From Marinobacterium stanieri (GTDB lineage: Bacteria > Pseudomonadota > Gammaproteobacteria > Pseudomonadales > Balneatricaceae): 64,000 nucleotides of DNA. The first letter of the stretch is position 1. Each line of letters begins with the position of its first letter. The stretch spans positions 1 through 64,000 of the forward strand of contig NZ_FTMN01000009.1 of the NCBI RefSeq assembly GCF_900155945.1, in the 5' to 3' direction. Under the pieces are notes generated by a model. The model was not told where the DNA came from, did no database searches, and saw nothing but the letters and a program-made list of their open reading frames with translations. A program made the translations under genes and the position numbers. Below, piece by piece: positions 24,975 through 34,147 of this stretch.

Positions 24975-26717
24975 TCAGGTCCTCTCTGTCTTGCTCAGCC
25001 ACATGTCACGCATGGACCCACGGGGTACCTGCATCGGATATACGTGCTCGAACGGGTCGACCGCGATATCCATGAACACCAGGCGATCCTTGAGTGCGAA
25101 GGCTTCACGCATGGCGCCTTCCAGGTCGGAATACTTGTCGACCTTCATGCCCACATGGCCGTAGGACTCAACCAGCTTGACGAAGTCCGGCAGGGACTTC
25201 ATGTAGGACTGAGAGTGACGGGACTCGTAGTTCATGTCCTGCCACTGACGTACCATGCCCAGCGACTGGTTGTTGAGACAGAGAATCTTCACCGGCAGAT
25301 CGTACTGATTACAGGTGGAGAGTTCCTGAATGTTCATCTGGATGCTGCCTTCACCGGTCACACAAGCGACGTCGTCATCCGGGAAGTTCATCTTCACACC
25401 CATGGCGGCCGGCAGACCAAAGCCCATGGTGCCCAGACCACCGGAATTGATCCAGCGGTTCGGCTTGTTGAACTTGTAGTACTGCGCCGCGAACATCTGG
25501 TGCTGACCTACGTCCGACGTTACGAACGCATCGCCGTTGGTGACCTTGCTCAGCATCTCGATAACCTGCTGAGGTTTCATCAGCTCGGAGTCATCGGTGC
25601 GGAAACGGCCGCCATGGCGCTGACGCCATTCGTCGATCTGCTGCCACCAGGCATGAAGTGCATCCGCATCCGGCTGCTTCTTGCTGCCTTTGACCAGCTG
25701 GATCATCTCTTCCAGTACCACCTTGGCCGGGCCCACGATGGGGATATCCGCCTGAATGGTCTTGGAGATGGACGCCGGATCGATATCGATGTGCACGACC
25801 TTGGCCGTAGGACAGAACTTGTCACAGGCGTTGGTCACACGGTCATCAAAACGCGCACCCACTGCCAGAATCAGATCCGCGTGGTGCATCGCCATGTTGG
25901 CTTCGTAGCTGCCGTGCATGCCCAGCATGCCGATGAACTGACGATCCGTACCCGGGAAACCACCCAGACCCATCAGGGTATTGGTGACCGGGAAGTTGAG
26001 CAGACGTGACAGCTCAGTCAGCTCGGTGCTGGCATCACCCATGATGACGCCGCCACCGGTGTAGATAACCGGACGCTTGGCGTTCAGCAGCAGGTCGGTG
26101 GCCTTCTTGATCTGACCGGTATGACCGCGGGTGATCGGCGTATAGGAACGCATTTTCACCTGCTTCGGATATTCATACGGATAACGCTCGGTCGGCGTGG
26201 TCATGTCCTTGGGAACATCGATCACGACCGGACCCGGACGACCGCTCTCGGCGATATGGAACGCCTTGCGTACGATCGACGGGATATCCTCTGGACGCTG
26301 CACACTGAAGTTGTGCTTCACCACCGGGCGAGAGATGCCCAGCATGTCAGTTTCCTGGAACGCATCTTCACCAATCAGGTGACTCATGACCTGACCGGTA
26401 ATCACCACCATCGGGATGGAGTCCATAAATGCAGTCGCGATGCCGGTTACGGCATTGGTTGCACCCGGGCCGGATGTCACCAGCGCGACGCCGGCCTTGC
26501 CGGTAGCACGCGCATAAGCATCCGCCATGTGAGTTGCAGCTTGCTCATGGCGCACCAGAACGTGCTGTACATCTTCCTGCTGGAACAGAGCGTCGTATAC
26601 ATGTAGCAACGAGCCGCCCGGATAGCCGTAGATGTACTTAACACCCTCGTCTCGGAGGGCGCGTACCACCATTTCTGCGCCTGAAAGTAATTCCACTGTT
26701 GTACCCTCTATCAGCAT
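24975..26717 (-). CDS. ilvI: Acetolactate synthase III catalytic subunit
   Basis: A 580-residue TPP enzyme condensing pyruvate with pyruvate or 2-oxobutyrate, the first common step of branched-chain amino acid synthesis. Visible parts include the N-terminal [20 protein letters not shown], the catalytic Glu region [15 protein letters not shown], the FAD/PYR-domain centre and the TPP motif TGEGSIQMN ... [13 protein letters not shown] (about 440-480). ATG at 26717 is chosen (AGGG 5 bp upstream) over a GTG 6 bp earlier. A leader of several hundred bases precedes it. Confidence 0.96.
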   Translation of the reverse strand: MLIEGTTVELLSGAEMVVRALRDEGVKYIYGYPGGSLLHVYDALFQQEDVQHVLVRHEQAATHMADAYARATGKAGVALVTSGPGATNAVTGIATAFMDSIPMVVITGQVMSHLIGEDAFQETDMLGISRPVVKHNFSVQRPEDIPSIVRKAFHIAESGRPGPVVIDVPKDMTTPTERYPYEYPKQVKMRSYTPITRGHTGQIKKATDLLLNAKRPVIYTGGGVIMGDASTELTELSRLLNFPVTNTLMGLGGFPGTDRQFIGMLGMHGSYEANMAMHHADLILAVGARFDDRVTNACDKFCPTAKVVHIDIDPASISKTIQADIPIVGPAKVVLEEMIQLVKGSKKQPDADALHAWWQQIDEWRQRHGGRFRTDDSELMKPQQVIEMLSKVTNGDAFVTSDVGQHQMFAAQYYKFNKPNRWINSGGLGTMGFGLPAAMGVKMNFPDDDVACVTGEGSIQMNIQELSTCNQYDLPVKILCLNNQSLGMVRQWQDMNYESRHSQSYMKSLPDFVKLVESYGHVGMKVDKYSDLEGAMREAFALKDRLVFMDIAVDPFEHVYPMQVPRGSMRDMWLSKTERT

Positions 26718-26891
26718 CGGCACCCTGCCGATGACTTACAGTTTCAGCGTTTCTGCAACGATGAACACGGCCTTCCGCGGTCTGATGTTGTCGCTACCAC
26801 GGTTCCTGCAAAACGCGGGATTCTGTTTACTGGCACGTGTTCGGGTGCTGGCCAGGCGAGGATCTTCTTACCTGACAGACCTGTCTGAGAC

Positions 26892-26972
26892 TTAAGCCGG
26901 GTAGCGCTTAAAACCACCCGCGGTCTCGGGATTTCCTACCACCGCAAGCCTAGAAAACAAATAGCCTTCCAT
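26892..26972 (-). CDS. Small leader ORF upstream of ilvI (26 codons)
   Basis: Within the ilvI leader a 26-codon frame starts with ATG and has a good ribosome site (AAGGTG at about 5-bp spacing). It encodes MEGYLFSRLAVVGNPETAGG and then FKRYPA. Only two Leu and two Val codons are present, so classic Leu/Val/Ile attenuation is not obvious. Its position 174 bp before ilvI, and GC-rich pairing segments around its second half, suggest a cis-acting leader (marine gammaproteobacteria are reported to have structured ilv leaders such as the ilvB-OMG motif). It may instead be a chance frame. Confidence 0.4.
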   Translation of the reverse strand: MEGYLFSRLAVVGNPETAGGFKRYPA

Positions 26973-27110
26973 TCTCGCACCTTGACAACCTTCGATCAAC
27001 CGCCTACACCGCGTGAAACGGCCATTTACAACCAAGGTTAGAGACTGGGCGTACCCAAGTATTGGCGGTATAGTAGAAGCGATTAAAGATTCTGCGCCGG
27101 AGAGCACGAC

Positions 27111-27377
27111 ATGAGTATTGCCGAGATTAAAAACAAGGAGCGCGTGATCAACGAACTGTTGCGCTTTATTCGCAAAGTTCTGGTGGAGCCGGATATCAGT
27201 GAAAAGGCACTGGAGATTGCCCGTAAACACTTCAATGAAGAGAACGCGGAAGTCCTGATCGCCGAGGAACTGACCTCAACCACCAACGTCAAGATTCCGA
27301 TTGAACACAGCGACGCCGACCGTCTCTTCCTGGAGCTGCTGGTCGACGTGGTACGTGACGAAAAGGCGCTCTACTAA
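27111..27377 (+). CDS. Conserved-looking small protein of unknown function (88 aa)
   Basis: An 88-residue soluble, acidic, mainly helical protein. I do not recognise a family. It opens with a charged helix (IKNKERVINELLRFIRKVL) and ends with LFLELLVDVVRDEKALY. It has no Cys, signal peptide or membrane segment. GGAGAG lies 6 bp before the ATG. It is divergent from ilvI and convergent with rlmJ. Coding is supported by the ribosome site, codon pattern and its isolated good fit between genes. Confidence 0.7.
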   Translation: MSIAEIKNKERVINELLRFIRKVLVEPDISEKALEIARKHFNEENAEVLIAEELTSTTNVKIPIEHSDADRLFLELLVDVVRDEKALY

Positions 27378-27404
27378 GCACGCCTCTTCCAGAATGGCTG
27401 GGCC

Positions 27405-28244
27405 TTATTCAGGTACCAGCCAGTCCAGACGCCAGCTCCCGCTGCCCTTCTCCACTTCCAGCTGCTGCGCCAGCCAGGGCGATACCTCGGCCAGGGTTTC
27501 ATCCAGCTGCCAGGGTGGATTGATCACCAGCATTCCGCTGCCATACATGCCCCGCTCACCCTCTGACGCACGGATATCCAGCTCGGAACAGAGAATCTTG
27601 CGAATCCCCGTCGCTGCCAGATCCCGTTTCATCTGCTGCCAGAGTCCTGCCGGTAACAACGGGTACCAGATGGCATAACAGCCGTTGGGCCAGCGCTTGT
27701 ACGCCTTAGTGATGAACTTCACCAGATCGCGATATTCCTGCTTCACCTCAAACGCCGGGTCGATCAGCACGACACCACGGTTGGGCTTGGGTGGCAGCAG
27801 CGACAGTACACCCTCATAACCATCACGATGATGCACGTTGACCCGCTCGTCACCCCGGAACACATTTTTCAATGCATCGGCTTCGGCCGGGTGCAGCTCC
27901 ATCACACTGATCACATCCTTGTCCCGCCCCATTTGAGCCGCCATCAGAGGCGAGCCCGGGTAGGCCAGCAGCTGCTGGTCGTTAACCGCCGCAACCTGTT
28001 CCAGATAGGGCTGTACCGCCTCCGGCGCCGACTGCTGCCAGAGCCGCGCGATGCCGTCACGGTACTCCCCGGTTTTCAGTGCCTGCTCGCCTTCCAGATC
28101 ATAACGCGCCCGGCCACCGTGGGTTTCCAGATAGCTCCAGGGTTTGGCCTTGCGATTAAGTGACTGCAGCAAAAGGGTGAGCAGCAGATGCTTGTGCACA
28201 TCTGCAAAGTTGCCGGCATGGAAGCCGTGCTGGTAACTGAGCAT
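27405..28244 (-). CDS. rlmJ: 23S rRNA (adenine-2030-N6)-methyltransferase
   Basis: A 279-residue SAM-dependent methyltransferase modifying A2030 of 23S rRNA. The opening MLSYQHGFHAGNFADVHKH and the middle TELHP-like VMELHPAEADAL match RlmJ along the full length. An inserted helical subdomain follows motif I. The usual catalytic DPPY is DPAF here (LIDPAFEVK, about residue 175), a departure from the N6-adenine MTase motif, although Asp and the aromatic are kept. Activity is likely but this deserves a check. Confidence 0.92.
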   Translation of the reverse strand: MLSYQHGFHAGNFADVHKHLLLTLLLQSLNRKAKPWSYLETHGGRARYDLEGEQALKTGEYRDGIARLWQQSAPEAVQPYLEQVAAVNDQQLLAYPGSPLMAAQMGRDKDVISVMELHPAEADALKNVFRGDERVNVHHRDGYEGVLSLLPPKPNRGVVLIDPAFEVKQEYRDLVKFITKAYKRWPNGCYAIWYPLLPAGLWQQMKRDLAATGIRKILCSELDIRASEGERGMYGSGMLVINPPWQLDETLAEVSPWLAQQLEVEKGSGSWRLDWLVPE

Positions 28245-28261
28245 AAAGGGTACCGATTCAA

Positions 28262-28948
28262 TTATTGGATGCGGGGCACATCCAGATGCGGGAAGCGTTG
28301 TACCAGACGTGTCGCCAGGGTGCGCAGCTCATTCCAGTTGCGCCCGTACAACACGGTATCACCGGCCTCGACATACGGCCCCAGCAGTCCTGGCAGGCCT
28401 GAGCCCAACTGGAACAGCGAGCCCCGTGTCTGGCCACTGCACTCGAAGCGGCCCGGCCGCGTCTGCGAGAACATCCAGCGCCCACCCTGCCAGCGCGGAG
28501 GCTGGTCAGCGCCGGCATTGAGACAGATGCGTACACGCTTGAACACCAGTGCGTAGGCGGTTTCACCCTCACGCTGCACACGGAAGGCGTTCATGATGCT
28601 GCCCTGTGCCGCGGTCACCGCCAGGCTGCCCCAGTTATTGCCCTGTCGGTAGAGCACCATCAGACGACGCGGGTCACTGACCGGTGCTGCACCCAGAGAT
28701 TGATACTGCTGCGCCAGCACCAGTGGCAGCGACATGCGATAGTGCGGGCCTTGCAGGTAGTGATTCACCAGCTCCTGAGCCAGTGCGTCCGTGGTCCGGG
28801 TGGCGGCGACCGGCATTAGAGGTCGCAGCGACAGCGGCGTCACGGTCAGTTCCTGTTTCGGCTCAGGCGGTGGTGGCGGAGGTGCGGCACAGCCCCCCAG
28901 CAGCACAGCCAGAACCAGAGGGACACGGAGCCGGGCAAGAATATTCAT
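28262..28948 (-). CDS. Putative outer-membrane or periplasmic lipoprotein, unknown
   Basis: A 228-residue protein with a lipoprotein signal: basic start, hydrophobic stretch and lipobox LLGGC (Cys at residue 20), then a proline-rich linker (APPPPPPEPK). The rest contains no domain I recognise; a Cys pair (ICLNAG ... FECSGQ) may form a disulfide. Its ATG overlaps the stop of the preceding response regulator, so the two are translated together and may act in one pathway. Confidence 0.75.
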   Translation of the reverse strand: MNILARLRVPLVLAVLLGGCAAPPPPPPEPKQELTVTPLSLRPLMPVAATRTTDALAQELVNHYLQGPHYRMSLPLVLAQQYQSLGAAPVSDPRRLMVLYRQGNNWGSLAVTAAQGSIMNAFRVQREGETAYALVFKRVRICLNAGADQPPRWQGGRWMFSQTRPGRFECSGQTRGSLFQLGSGLPGLLGPYVEAGDTVLYGRNWNELRTLATRLVQRFPHLDVPRIQ

Positions 28949-29733
28949 CAGCGGACACTGGCAATGTATTTGGACAGATGAGCCATTTTATCCGGGTCCT
29001 CATCCATAAAGCTGACCAGCACATCCACGTAGGCGGCATCCAGCTTCTGCTCGGTGGCCTGCACCGAGGTGACAAAGCCGTTGATACGGGCCACGCTGTC
29101 ACCGGACAGCTGCTCGATATCCACCACAACCTGCTCCAGCACCTGCGGGAAGGCGCCTTCATTCTTGATCACGACTTTGACTTCGCGCAGGTTGAGATCC
29201 TTGATGGCACAGCGGAAGGTCTGTTTGCTGTTGCGCAGCTGCGCCAGCCCTTTGGGCTTGGCCATGGATTTGGCAGGAGCCGACTGCGGCTTGGCCTTCT
29301 GATCATCATCCAGCATCGCCTTGGCACGGGCCTGCTGCTCGGGACTGAGCTGCTGTCGCTTGCTCAGCGCCTTGACCATTTTCTGTACCAGCTGTTCACG
29401 GGTAAACGGCTTGCCCAGATAGTCGTTAACGCCCGACTGGATCGCCTTGAGCACATATTCACGCTCACCACGACTGGTTACCATCAGAAAGGGTGTCTGT
29501 TTATAGGCATCCTGGGCACGGCACCACTGCAGCACATCCAGGCCGCTCGTTTCGGGCATTTCCCAGTCGCAGAGAATCAGGTTGAACTGTTTCTGCTGCA
29601 TGGCGCGAATGGCCTGGGTGCCATTTTCAACCGCCATGACGGTAAAGTCGGGAAAAGATTCCCGAACCATGGATGTCACACGCTCACGAATGAAGCGGGC
29701 ATCATCCACGACCAGAATATTGAGTTTACTCAT
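28948..29733 (-). CDS. Two-component response regulator with C-terminal extension
   Basis: A 261-residue protein. The receiver domain at 1-125 has acidic pocket VVDDARF, phospho-acceptor Asp in LILCDWEMPETSG (about residue 56) and Lys in GKPFTREQL. A Q/K-rich linker (130-165) leads to an uncharacterised C-terminal domain of about 95 residues, which lacks DNA-binding, GGDEF or EAL signatures. The start at 29733 is at the receiver. It is coupled to the downstream lipoprotein, which hints at envelope or surface-related output. Confidence 0.85.
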   Translation of the reverse strand: MSKLNILVVDDARFIRERVTSMVRESFPDFTVMAVENGTQAIRAMQQKQFNLILCDWEMPETSGLDVLQWCRAQDAYKQTPFLMVTSRGEREYVLKAIQSGVNDYLGKPFTREQLVQKMVKALSKRQQLSPEQQARAKAMLDDDQKAKPQSAPAKSMAKPKGLAQLRNSKQTFRCAIKDLNLREVKVVIKNEGAFPQVLEQVVVDIEQLSGDSVARINGFVTSVQATEQKLDAAYVDVLVSFMDEDPDKMAHLSKYIASVR

Positions 29734-29882
29734 CGATAGCTGTTTGTCCGAACAACGCTTTAACTGAGCACACTGTCCCACAAACTAGCGTCTGACTGAA
29801 CCCCCAGCCCTTGTTTCGGGGCAAAAAACAGGCGTTTAAACGGCCTGTAAGTGCAGATTCCCGCTCCGGGCTTCCCGCACGC

Positions 29883-30197
29883 TTAACCATAGAATACCGC
29901 CAGCCACACACTGGTCTGTTCAGGATCGGTCCAGCTGACGCGATGGCGCCGATGCGCGGGAATATTGAGGTAATCGCCGGGCCCCAGGCGCACCACCTCT
30001 CCATCCTCAAAGGTCAGCTCGCTCGCGCCCTCAAGCAACAACACCCACTCATGTTCATCCTGGTCATACCAGCCACTCTCGGGTGAGGTTTGCCCGCGGG
30101 ACAGAATACGCTCGATGCGACAGCCAGGCATGCTCACAAGGTCCGTGAACACCTCCTGCGGCAGGTTAGCGGGAATATGATCGCGGATATTCGGCAT
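29883..30197 (-). CDS. Small cupin-domain protein
   Basis: A 104-residue single-domain cupin. Motif 1 is seen around YDQDEHEWVLLLEGASELTF (metal ligands D/H/E), and motif 2 around GDYLNIPAHRRHRVSW with His ligands. Such proteins bind a metal and have varied or unknown roles. No operon partner is evident; it lies between the response regulator (minus) and the EAL gene (plus). Confidence 0.85.
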   Translation of the reverse strand: MPNIRDHIPANLPQEVFTDLVSMPGCRIERILSRGQTSPESGWYDQDEHEWVLLLEGASELTFEDGEVVRLGPGDYLNIPAHRRHRVSWTDPEQTSVWLAVFYG

Positions 30198-30330
30198 ATT
30201 GTTCCTACCTCTTCCATAAGATTGTGTTGCATTTTGGCAACAGCATTTATTGAACTACACTCTTTAACTGGCACTACTTGTCAGTATCTTCCAGTCAATG
30301 GCAAGACGACACCTCTAGAGGGAGACTTTC

Positions 30331-31851
30331 GTGAAGCACGGAGACGTTTCAGGTTTGGATAAGCTTGCCGTTGCTGCGCTGGCAGCACTGATTGCACTGC
30401 TGATCTACTGCACCGCCGTCGCCCTGCTCAAAAAAGATTACGAAGCCTATCTACACCAGCAAATTGCAACGGGCTTTGCACAGGTTGATGAAATATCCCG
30501 GGAAGTACTGACCACACTGAACCAGCTGGAAAGCAAACCGATCAAAAGCTGTGACGAACAGGCACTGCACCAGATGCGACAGGTTGTCTTTCTGTCCCAG
30601 CACATCAAGGATATCGGCTTTCTTCAGGGCGACCGCCTGATATGCACCACAGGCATGGGTCACCTGAACACACCGGTGCATAATCACAATCCGGATTTCA
30701 TTGGTAAGCTGGGAGCCAAAGTCTGGATCAATATGCCCATTATCCTGACTGACTTTGAAGTCTATGCCATTGTGGTACAACTTGAGCACTTCAATGCAGT
30801 TATCCACCGTGACTTTCTTGACTCCCTCATTACCGGACAAGTCTTCTGGAAAATATCCTTCGCCAACAGCAATGGCTCTCTTACCCCACTGGCGGGTCCC
30901 TTGGTGGAAGCCGAAAACAGTACTGCAAACACTGACTTTTTACTTGAGGAATGCAGCAACCGCATCCCTTATTGCCTGACAGTGGCAGCGTCCAATGACC
31001 ACTTCAGCGATCAGTATCGCCTGGTTTTGTTGGGCTGGCAGGTCATTGCCGTACTGGCATTTGTGTTCTGCTGGCTAGCCGGTGGCCACTTTCTTCGCTA
31101 TTACCGTTCCACACAGGCCCGTATCACGCGCGGCCTGCATCAGGGTGCCTTTTATTGCCTGTATCAACCCATTGTCGAAATCAGCAACGGCAAGGTGATT
31201 GGCTGCGAAGTGCTGGCACGCTACAAGGATGCCAAAGGCGACCTGTACCCGGACGAGTTCATCCCCCTCATCGCCGAACACAACAATACCTGGCCCTTTA
31301 CCCGCGCCATCATTCAGCGCACTTTGCAGGACATTGACGCCTGTGATGGGCTGCCTGACGGCTTCAAAATCAATATCAACTTTTATCCACAGGACATCGA
31401 ATCGGGTGCCATTCTGGAGCTGCTTGAACATCCGGACTTGAAGCGCCAGCAATGCCGCTTTGTGGTAGAAGTCACCGAAAACGAAAAACTGACCAGCCGG
31501 GCAGCCGGGCAAACCCTTTCGCTGTTGAGCGAAAACGGTTTCGAGATCGCCATTGATGATTTCGGTACCGGCTACTCCAACCTGCGCCAGATTCAGGAAT
31601 ACAGCTGCCACACACTGAAAATTGACCGCAGTTTCATTAGCGAAATGGAAGCCGGCTCCATTCGCGCGACTTTGATCCCGCATATTGTTGATATTGCTCG
31701 CAAGATCGATGCACGAGTGGTCGCCGAGGGAATTGAGAACAACATGCAAAACCAGGAATTGATCAGCGCCGGTGTCACCTATGGCCAGGGCTATATGTTC
31801 GGCAAGCCCATGCCCCTCGATAAACTGTTGAGCATGATCGCCAAGGGCTGA
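30331..31851 (+). CDS. c-di-GMP phosphodiesterase with periplasmic CSS-motif sensor domain
   Basis: A 506-residue protein. TM1 is at about 10-32. A periplasmic CSS-type domain follows (about 33-228) with paired Cys in IKSCDEQ and LICTTG plus CSNR and IPYCL. TM2 is at about 230-252 and a cytoplasmic EAL domain spans 265-500. The EAL motif reads EVLAR; NINFYPQ, ENEKL, DDFGTGYSN and DRSFI supply metal and catalytic residues. In this family periplasmic thiol state (DsbA/DsbB) controls c-di-GMP breakdown. The start is GTG with GAGGGAG upstream. Confidence 0.9.
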   Translation: MKHGDVSGLDKLAVAALAALIALLIYCTAVALLKKDYEAYLHQQIATGFAQVDEISREVLTTLNQLESKPIKSCDEQALHQMRQVVFLSQHIKDIGFLQGDRLICTTGMGHLNTPVHNHNPDFIGKLGAKVWINMPIILTDFEVYAIVVQLEHFNAVIHRDFLDSLITGQVFWKISFANSNGSLTPLAGPLVEAENSTANTDFLLEECSNRIPYCLTVAASNDHFSDQYRLVLLGWQVIAVLAFVFCWLAGGHFLRYYRSTQARITRGLHQGAFYCLYQPIVEISNGKVIGCEVLARYKDAKGDLYPDEFIPLIAEHNNTWPFTRAIIQRTLQDIDACDGLPDGFKININFYPQDIESGAILELLEHPDLKRQQCRFVVEVTENEKLTSRAAGQTLSLLSENGFEIAIDDFGTGYSNLRQIQEYSCHTLKIDRSFISEMEAGSIRATLIPHIVDIARKIDARVVAEGIENNMQNQELISAGVTYGQGYMFGKPMPLDKLLSMIAKG

Positions 31852-31858
31852 GAACCCG

Positions 31859-33022
31859 CTAGTCCGGCCAGTACCAGGCAGGTATATCAAACTGGCCCAG
31901 ATTCGCCGCACGGGTCTCACCCAGTTCCTTGTCCAGCTGAATCGAACAGCAGCTCTCGCTTTGCTCCAGCGTGGCAATAAGACGTGAGGCATGAGACACC
32001 ACCCAGACCTGGCAGTGTTCGGATGCCTGCAGAATAAGTCGCCCCAATGCCGGCAGCAGGTCCGGATGCAGACTGGTCTCCGGTTCATTCAGCACCATCA
32101 ATTCCGGCGGCCTTGGCGTCAGCAGGGCCGCGACCCAGAGAATATACCTGAGGGTGCCATCCGAGAGTTCCGATACCGCCAGAGGCCTGAGCAATCCTTC
32201 CTGCTGCAGCTCCAGAAAGAAACGGCCATCATCTTCACGGCGCACTCGCAGGTAAGCGCCCGGAAAGGCATAGCTGATCGCTTCATCCAGAGCGGCTTCA
32301 TCGCCGATTTCACGAATCGTTTGAATCGCCGCAGCCAGATCCCGGCCATCATGATGTAACACCGGCGTACGTGTACCCAACTGGGGCTGGCGAGCCGGAG
32401 CATCACGGTCGGTACGGAAATGGTCGTAGAAGCGCCAGCGGCGAATGTTTTCGCGCAGCTGAAACACCTCCGGTGTGCTCTGGACATCAGCGACCTGATC
32501 AAACAGGGAATCGAACCCCGGCAGGTGCTGCGCTGCCACCTGCCATTGGCGTCCGTCCCGCACCCGTACAGCAGGCCCCTTACGATCCACCAACAGACTG
32601 GCAGGACGATAGAATTCGCCGTACCAGATGCCTTCGCGTTTGATTTCCGGGTCCAGATTAAATACCGACCGAGGAACAGGCTCCGGCAGTCCCAACGAGA
32701 TCGCATAGCCATAATCATCACCGGCAAAGCCCATGCGCAGACGCTTCACCTGCTGACGCGGCCCGCCCTGCACCGGCACCTCACCCCGACGCATACGCGC
32801 ACTGATTTTCTCCGGGCCGGCCCAGAAGACGGAGTCCAGCCCACCATCCGCAGCCAGTGCATTCACTACGCCGCCCCGACCCACCTGGGCCAGCAGACGC
32901 AGCGCCTTGTAGAGGTTGGATTTGCCACTGCCGTTGGGCCCGGTAATCAGGGTCACCTGCCCCATCGGTAAAGTGAGCTTTAAAATGGAGCGGTAGTTTT
33001 CAATGGCGAGAGTTTTCAGCAT
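31859..33022 (-). CDS. RecF/SMC-like AAA ATPase, single-domain
   Basis: A 387-residue ATPase of the AAA15/AAA21 type. Walker A is TGPNGSGKSNLYKALR (about 28-42), the ABC-like signature LSDGTLRYI (about 290) and Walker B LMVLNEPETSLHPDLL (about 318). The insertion between them is moderate and there is no TOPRIM nuclease domain as in OLD proteins. Such ATPases occur alone or in defence modules; here the neighbours are ordinary. The biological role is unknown. Confidence 0.85.
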   Translation of the reverse strand: MLKTLAIENYRSILKLTLPMGQVTLITGPNGSGKSNLYKALRLLAQVGRGGVVNALAADGGLDSVFWAGPEKISARMRRGEVPVQGGPRQQVKRLRMGFAGDDYGYAISLGLPEPVPRSVFNLDPEIKREGIWYGEFYRPASLLVDRKGPAVRVRDGRQWQVAAQHLPGFDSLFDQVADVQSTPEVFQLRENIRRWRFYDHFRTDRDAPARQPQLGTRTPVLHHDGRDLAAAIQTIREIGDEAALDEAISYAFPGAYLRVRREDDGRFFLELQQEGLLRPLAVSELSDGTLRYILWVAALLTPRPPELMVLNEPETSLHPDLLPALGRLILQASEHCQVWVVSHASRLIATLEQSESCCSIQLDKELGETRAANLGQFDIPAWYWPD

Positions 33023-33083
33023 CCTGGTGTTACATCCCTGTGGTTTCGATCAGCAAGCCTCTGCCTCCTGACAGGCAGACGGC

Positions 33084-33425
33084 TCAGGATTTGCGCCCTC
33101 TCAAGGCCGCCGCATAGGCCAACGACGCCCACTCGCGCGCCACTTCTGCATCTTCAAAGATTTCGTCCGGTGCCAGGTAGTAGGACATTTTAATCGGCTT
33201 GCCGTTTTTCACATATTCAAACGGGGTAAGCCCCTGAGCTTCAAACGCTGCTCGGGATAGATTATCGGTTTTGAGATAAAGCATATTATCAGCCACCAGC
33301 GCGAACATCAGGCCATCGTGATAGATGCCATAACCGCCAAACATGCGCCGGGCACGGACAGGCCCGAACAGGGCAAAGACTTCGTGAAGGTTCTGAACAA
33401 ATTCATTCTCGGGCTGCATGGGCAC
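33084..33425 (-). CDS. TfoX N-terminal domain protein
   Basis: A 113-residue protein with only the TfoX/Sxy N-terminal domain, recognisable from RARRMFGGYGIYHDGLMFALV and the later PFEYVKNGKPIKMSYY. TfoX regulates competence in Vibrio and Haemophilus together with a C-terminal domain that is missing here; many bacteria carry such N-domain-only proteins of unknown role. It lies just downstream of the kinase-regulator genes on the same strand. Confidence 0.88.
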   Translation of the reverse strand: MPMQPENEFVQNLHEVFALFGPVRARRMFGGYGIYHDGLMFALVADNMLYLKTDNLSRAAFEAQGLTPFEYVKNGKPIKMSYYLAPDEIFEDAEVAREWASLAYAAALRGRKS

Positions 33426-33445
33426 CTTCCTCCACCAGGGGTGGT

Positions 33446-34147
33446 CTAACCATCATAGCGATACCCCATACCATGCACCGTCTGAATAATCTGAGGCGAC
33501 TGGGGGTCAAGCTCCACCGCCTTGCGCAGTTTGGAGATGTGCTGATCAAGGGTGCGACTGCTGGGCAGATATTGACGCCCCCAGCACTCATCAAAGAGTT
33601 CATCCCGGCTCAGCACCCGGCCGGGGTTGCGGTGCAGCAGCTGCAGAATGCTCAGGTCGCGCAGACTCAGGTCGATCTTCTGCCCTGCCCGCTCGGCACG
33701 CAGCTGATCCGGAAACACCCGCAGATCGCGCATCTGAAAGCCCGATTGCGCCGACTCCGTAGCCGTCTGTGCCAGACAGCGGCGTGTGACCGCATGGATG
33801 CGTGCCACCACCTCACGGCTGCCGAAAGGTTTCTTGATGTAATCATCCGCACCCAGTTCCAGCCCCAGCACCTGATCGATCTCTTCCGATTTTGCGGTAA
33901 TAAAGATCACCGGCAGCTGCTGATCCTGCTGGCGAATACGGCGGCAAAGGGCGTAGCCATCCAGCTTGGGCATCATGATGTCGAGTAAAACCAGTGCAGG
34001 GCCTGTTTGCGCGGCTATCTTTTCCTGATACAGCGCCCAGGCCTGCTCGCCATCTGCGGCCTCCAGACAGTCGTAGCCTTCAGCTTCCAGCAGATCACGC
34101 AGGCCCAGGCGAATATTGAGATCATCCTCGGCGATCAAGATTTTCAT
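33446..34147 (-). CDS. OmpR-family response regulator
   Basis: A 233-residue regulator. The receiver domain (1-120) has AEDD, phospho-acceptor Asp in LVLLDIMMPKLDG (about 55) and Lys in YIKKPFG. The C-terminal winged helix (140-230) contains LSLRDLSILQLLHRNPGRVLSRDEL, cut at a conserved turn, and SRTLDQHISKLRK. It is coupled to the kinase gene (4-bp overlap) and therefore its likely partner. Confidence 0.92.
   Translation of the reverse strand: MKILIAEDDLNIRLGLRDLLEAEGYDCLEAADGEQAWALYQEKIAAQTGPALVLLDIMMPKLDGYALCRRIRQQDQQLPVIFITAKSEEIDQVLGLELGADDYIKKPFGSREVVARIHAVTRRCLAQTATESAQSGFQMRDLRVFPDQLRAERAGQKIDLSLRDLSILQLLHRNPGRVLSRDELFDECWGRQYLPSSRTLDQHISKLRKAVELDPQSPQIIQTVHGMGYRYDG

Noticed and set aside
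25044-26009. 321-codon plus-strand frame opposite ilvI
   Set aside because: His/Val-rich mirror of the ilvI frame with no family features.
31075-32088. 337-codon minus-strand frame opposite the EAL gene
   Set aside because: Overlaps both the EAL gene and the 3' end of the ATPase gene; its translation shows no domain.
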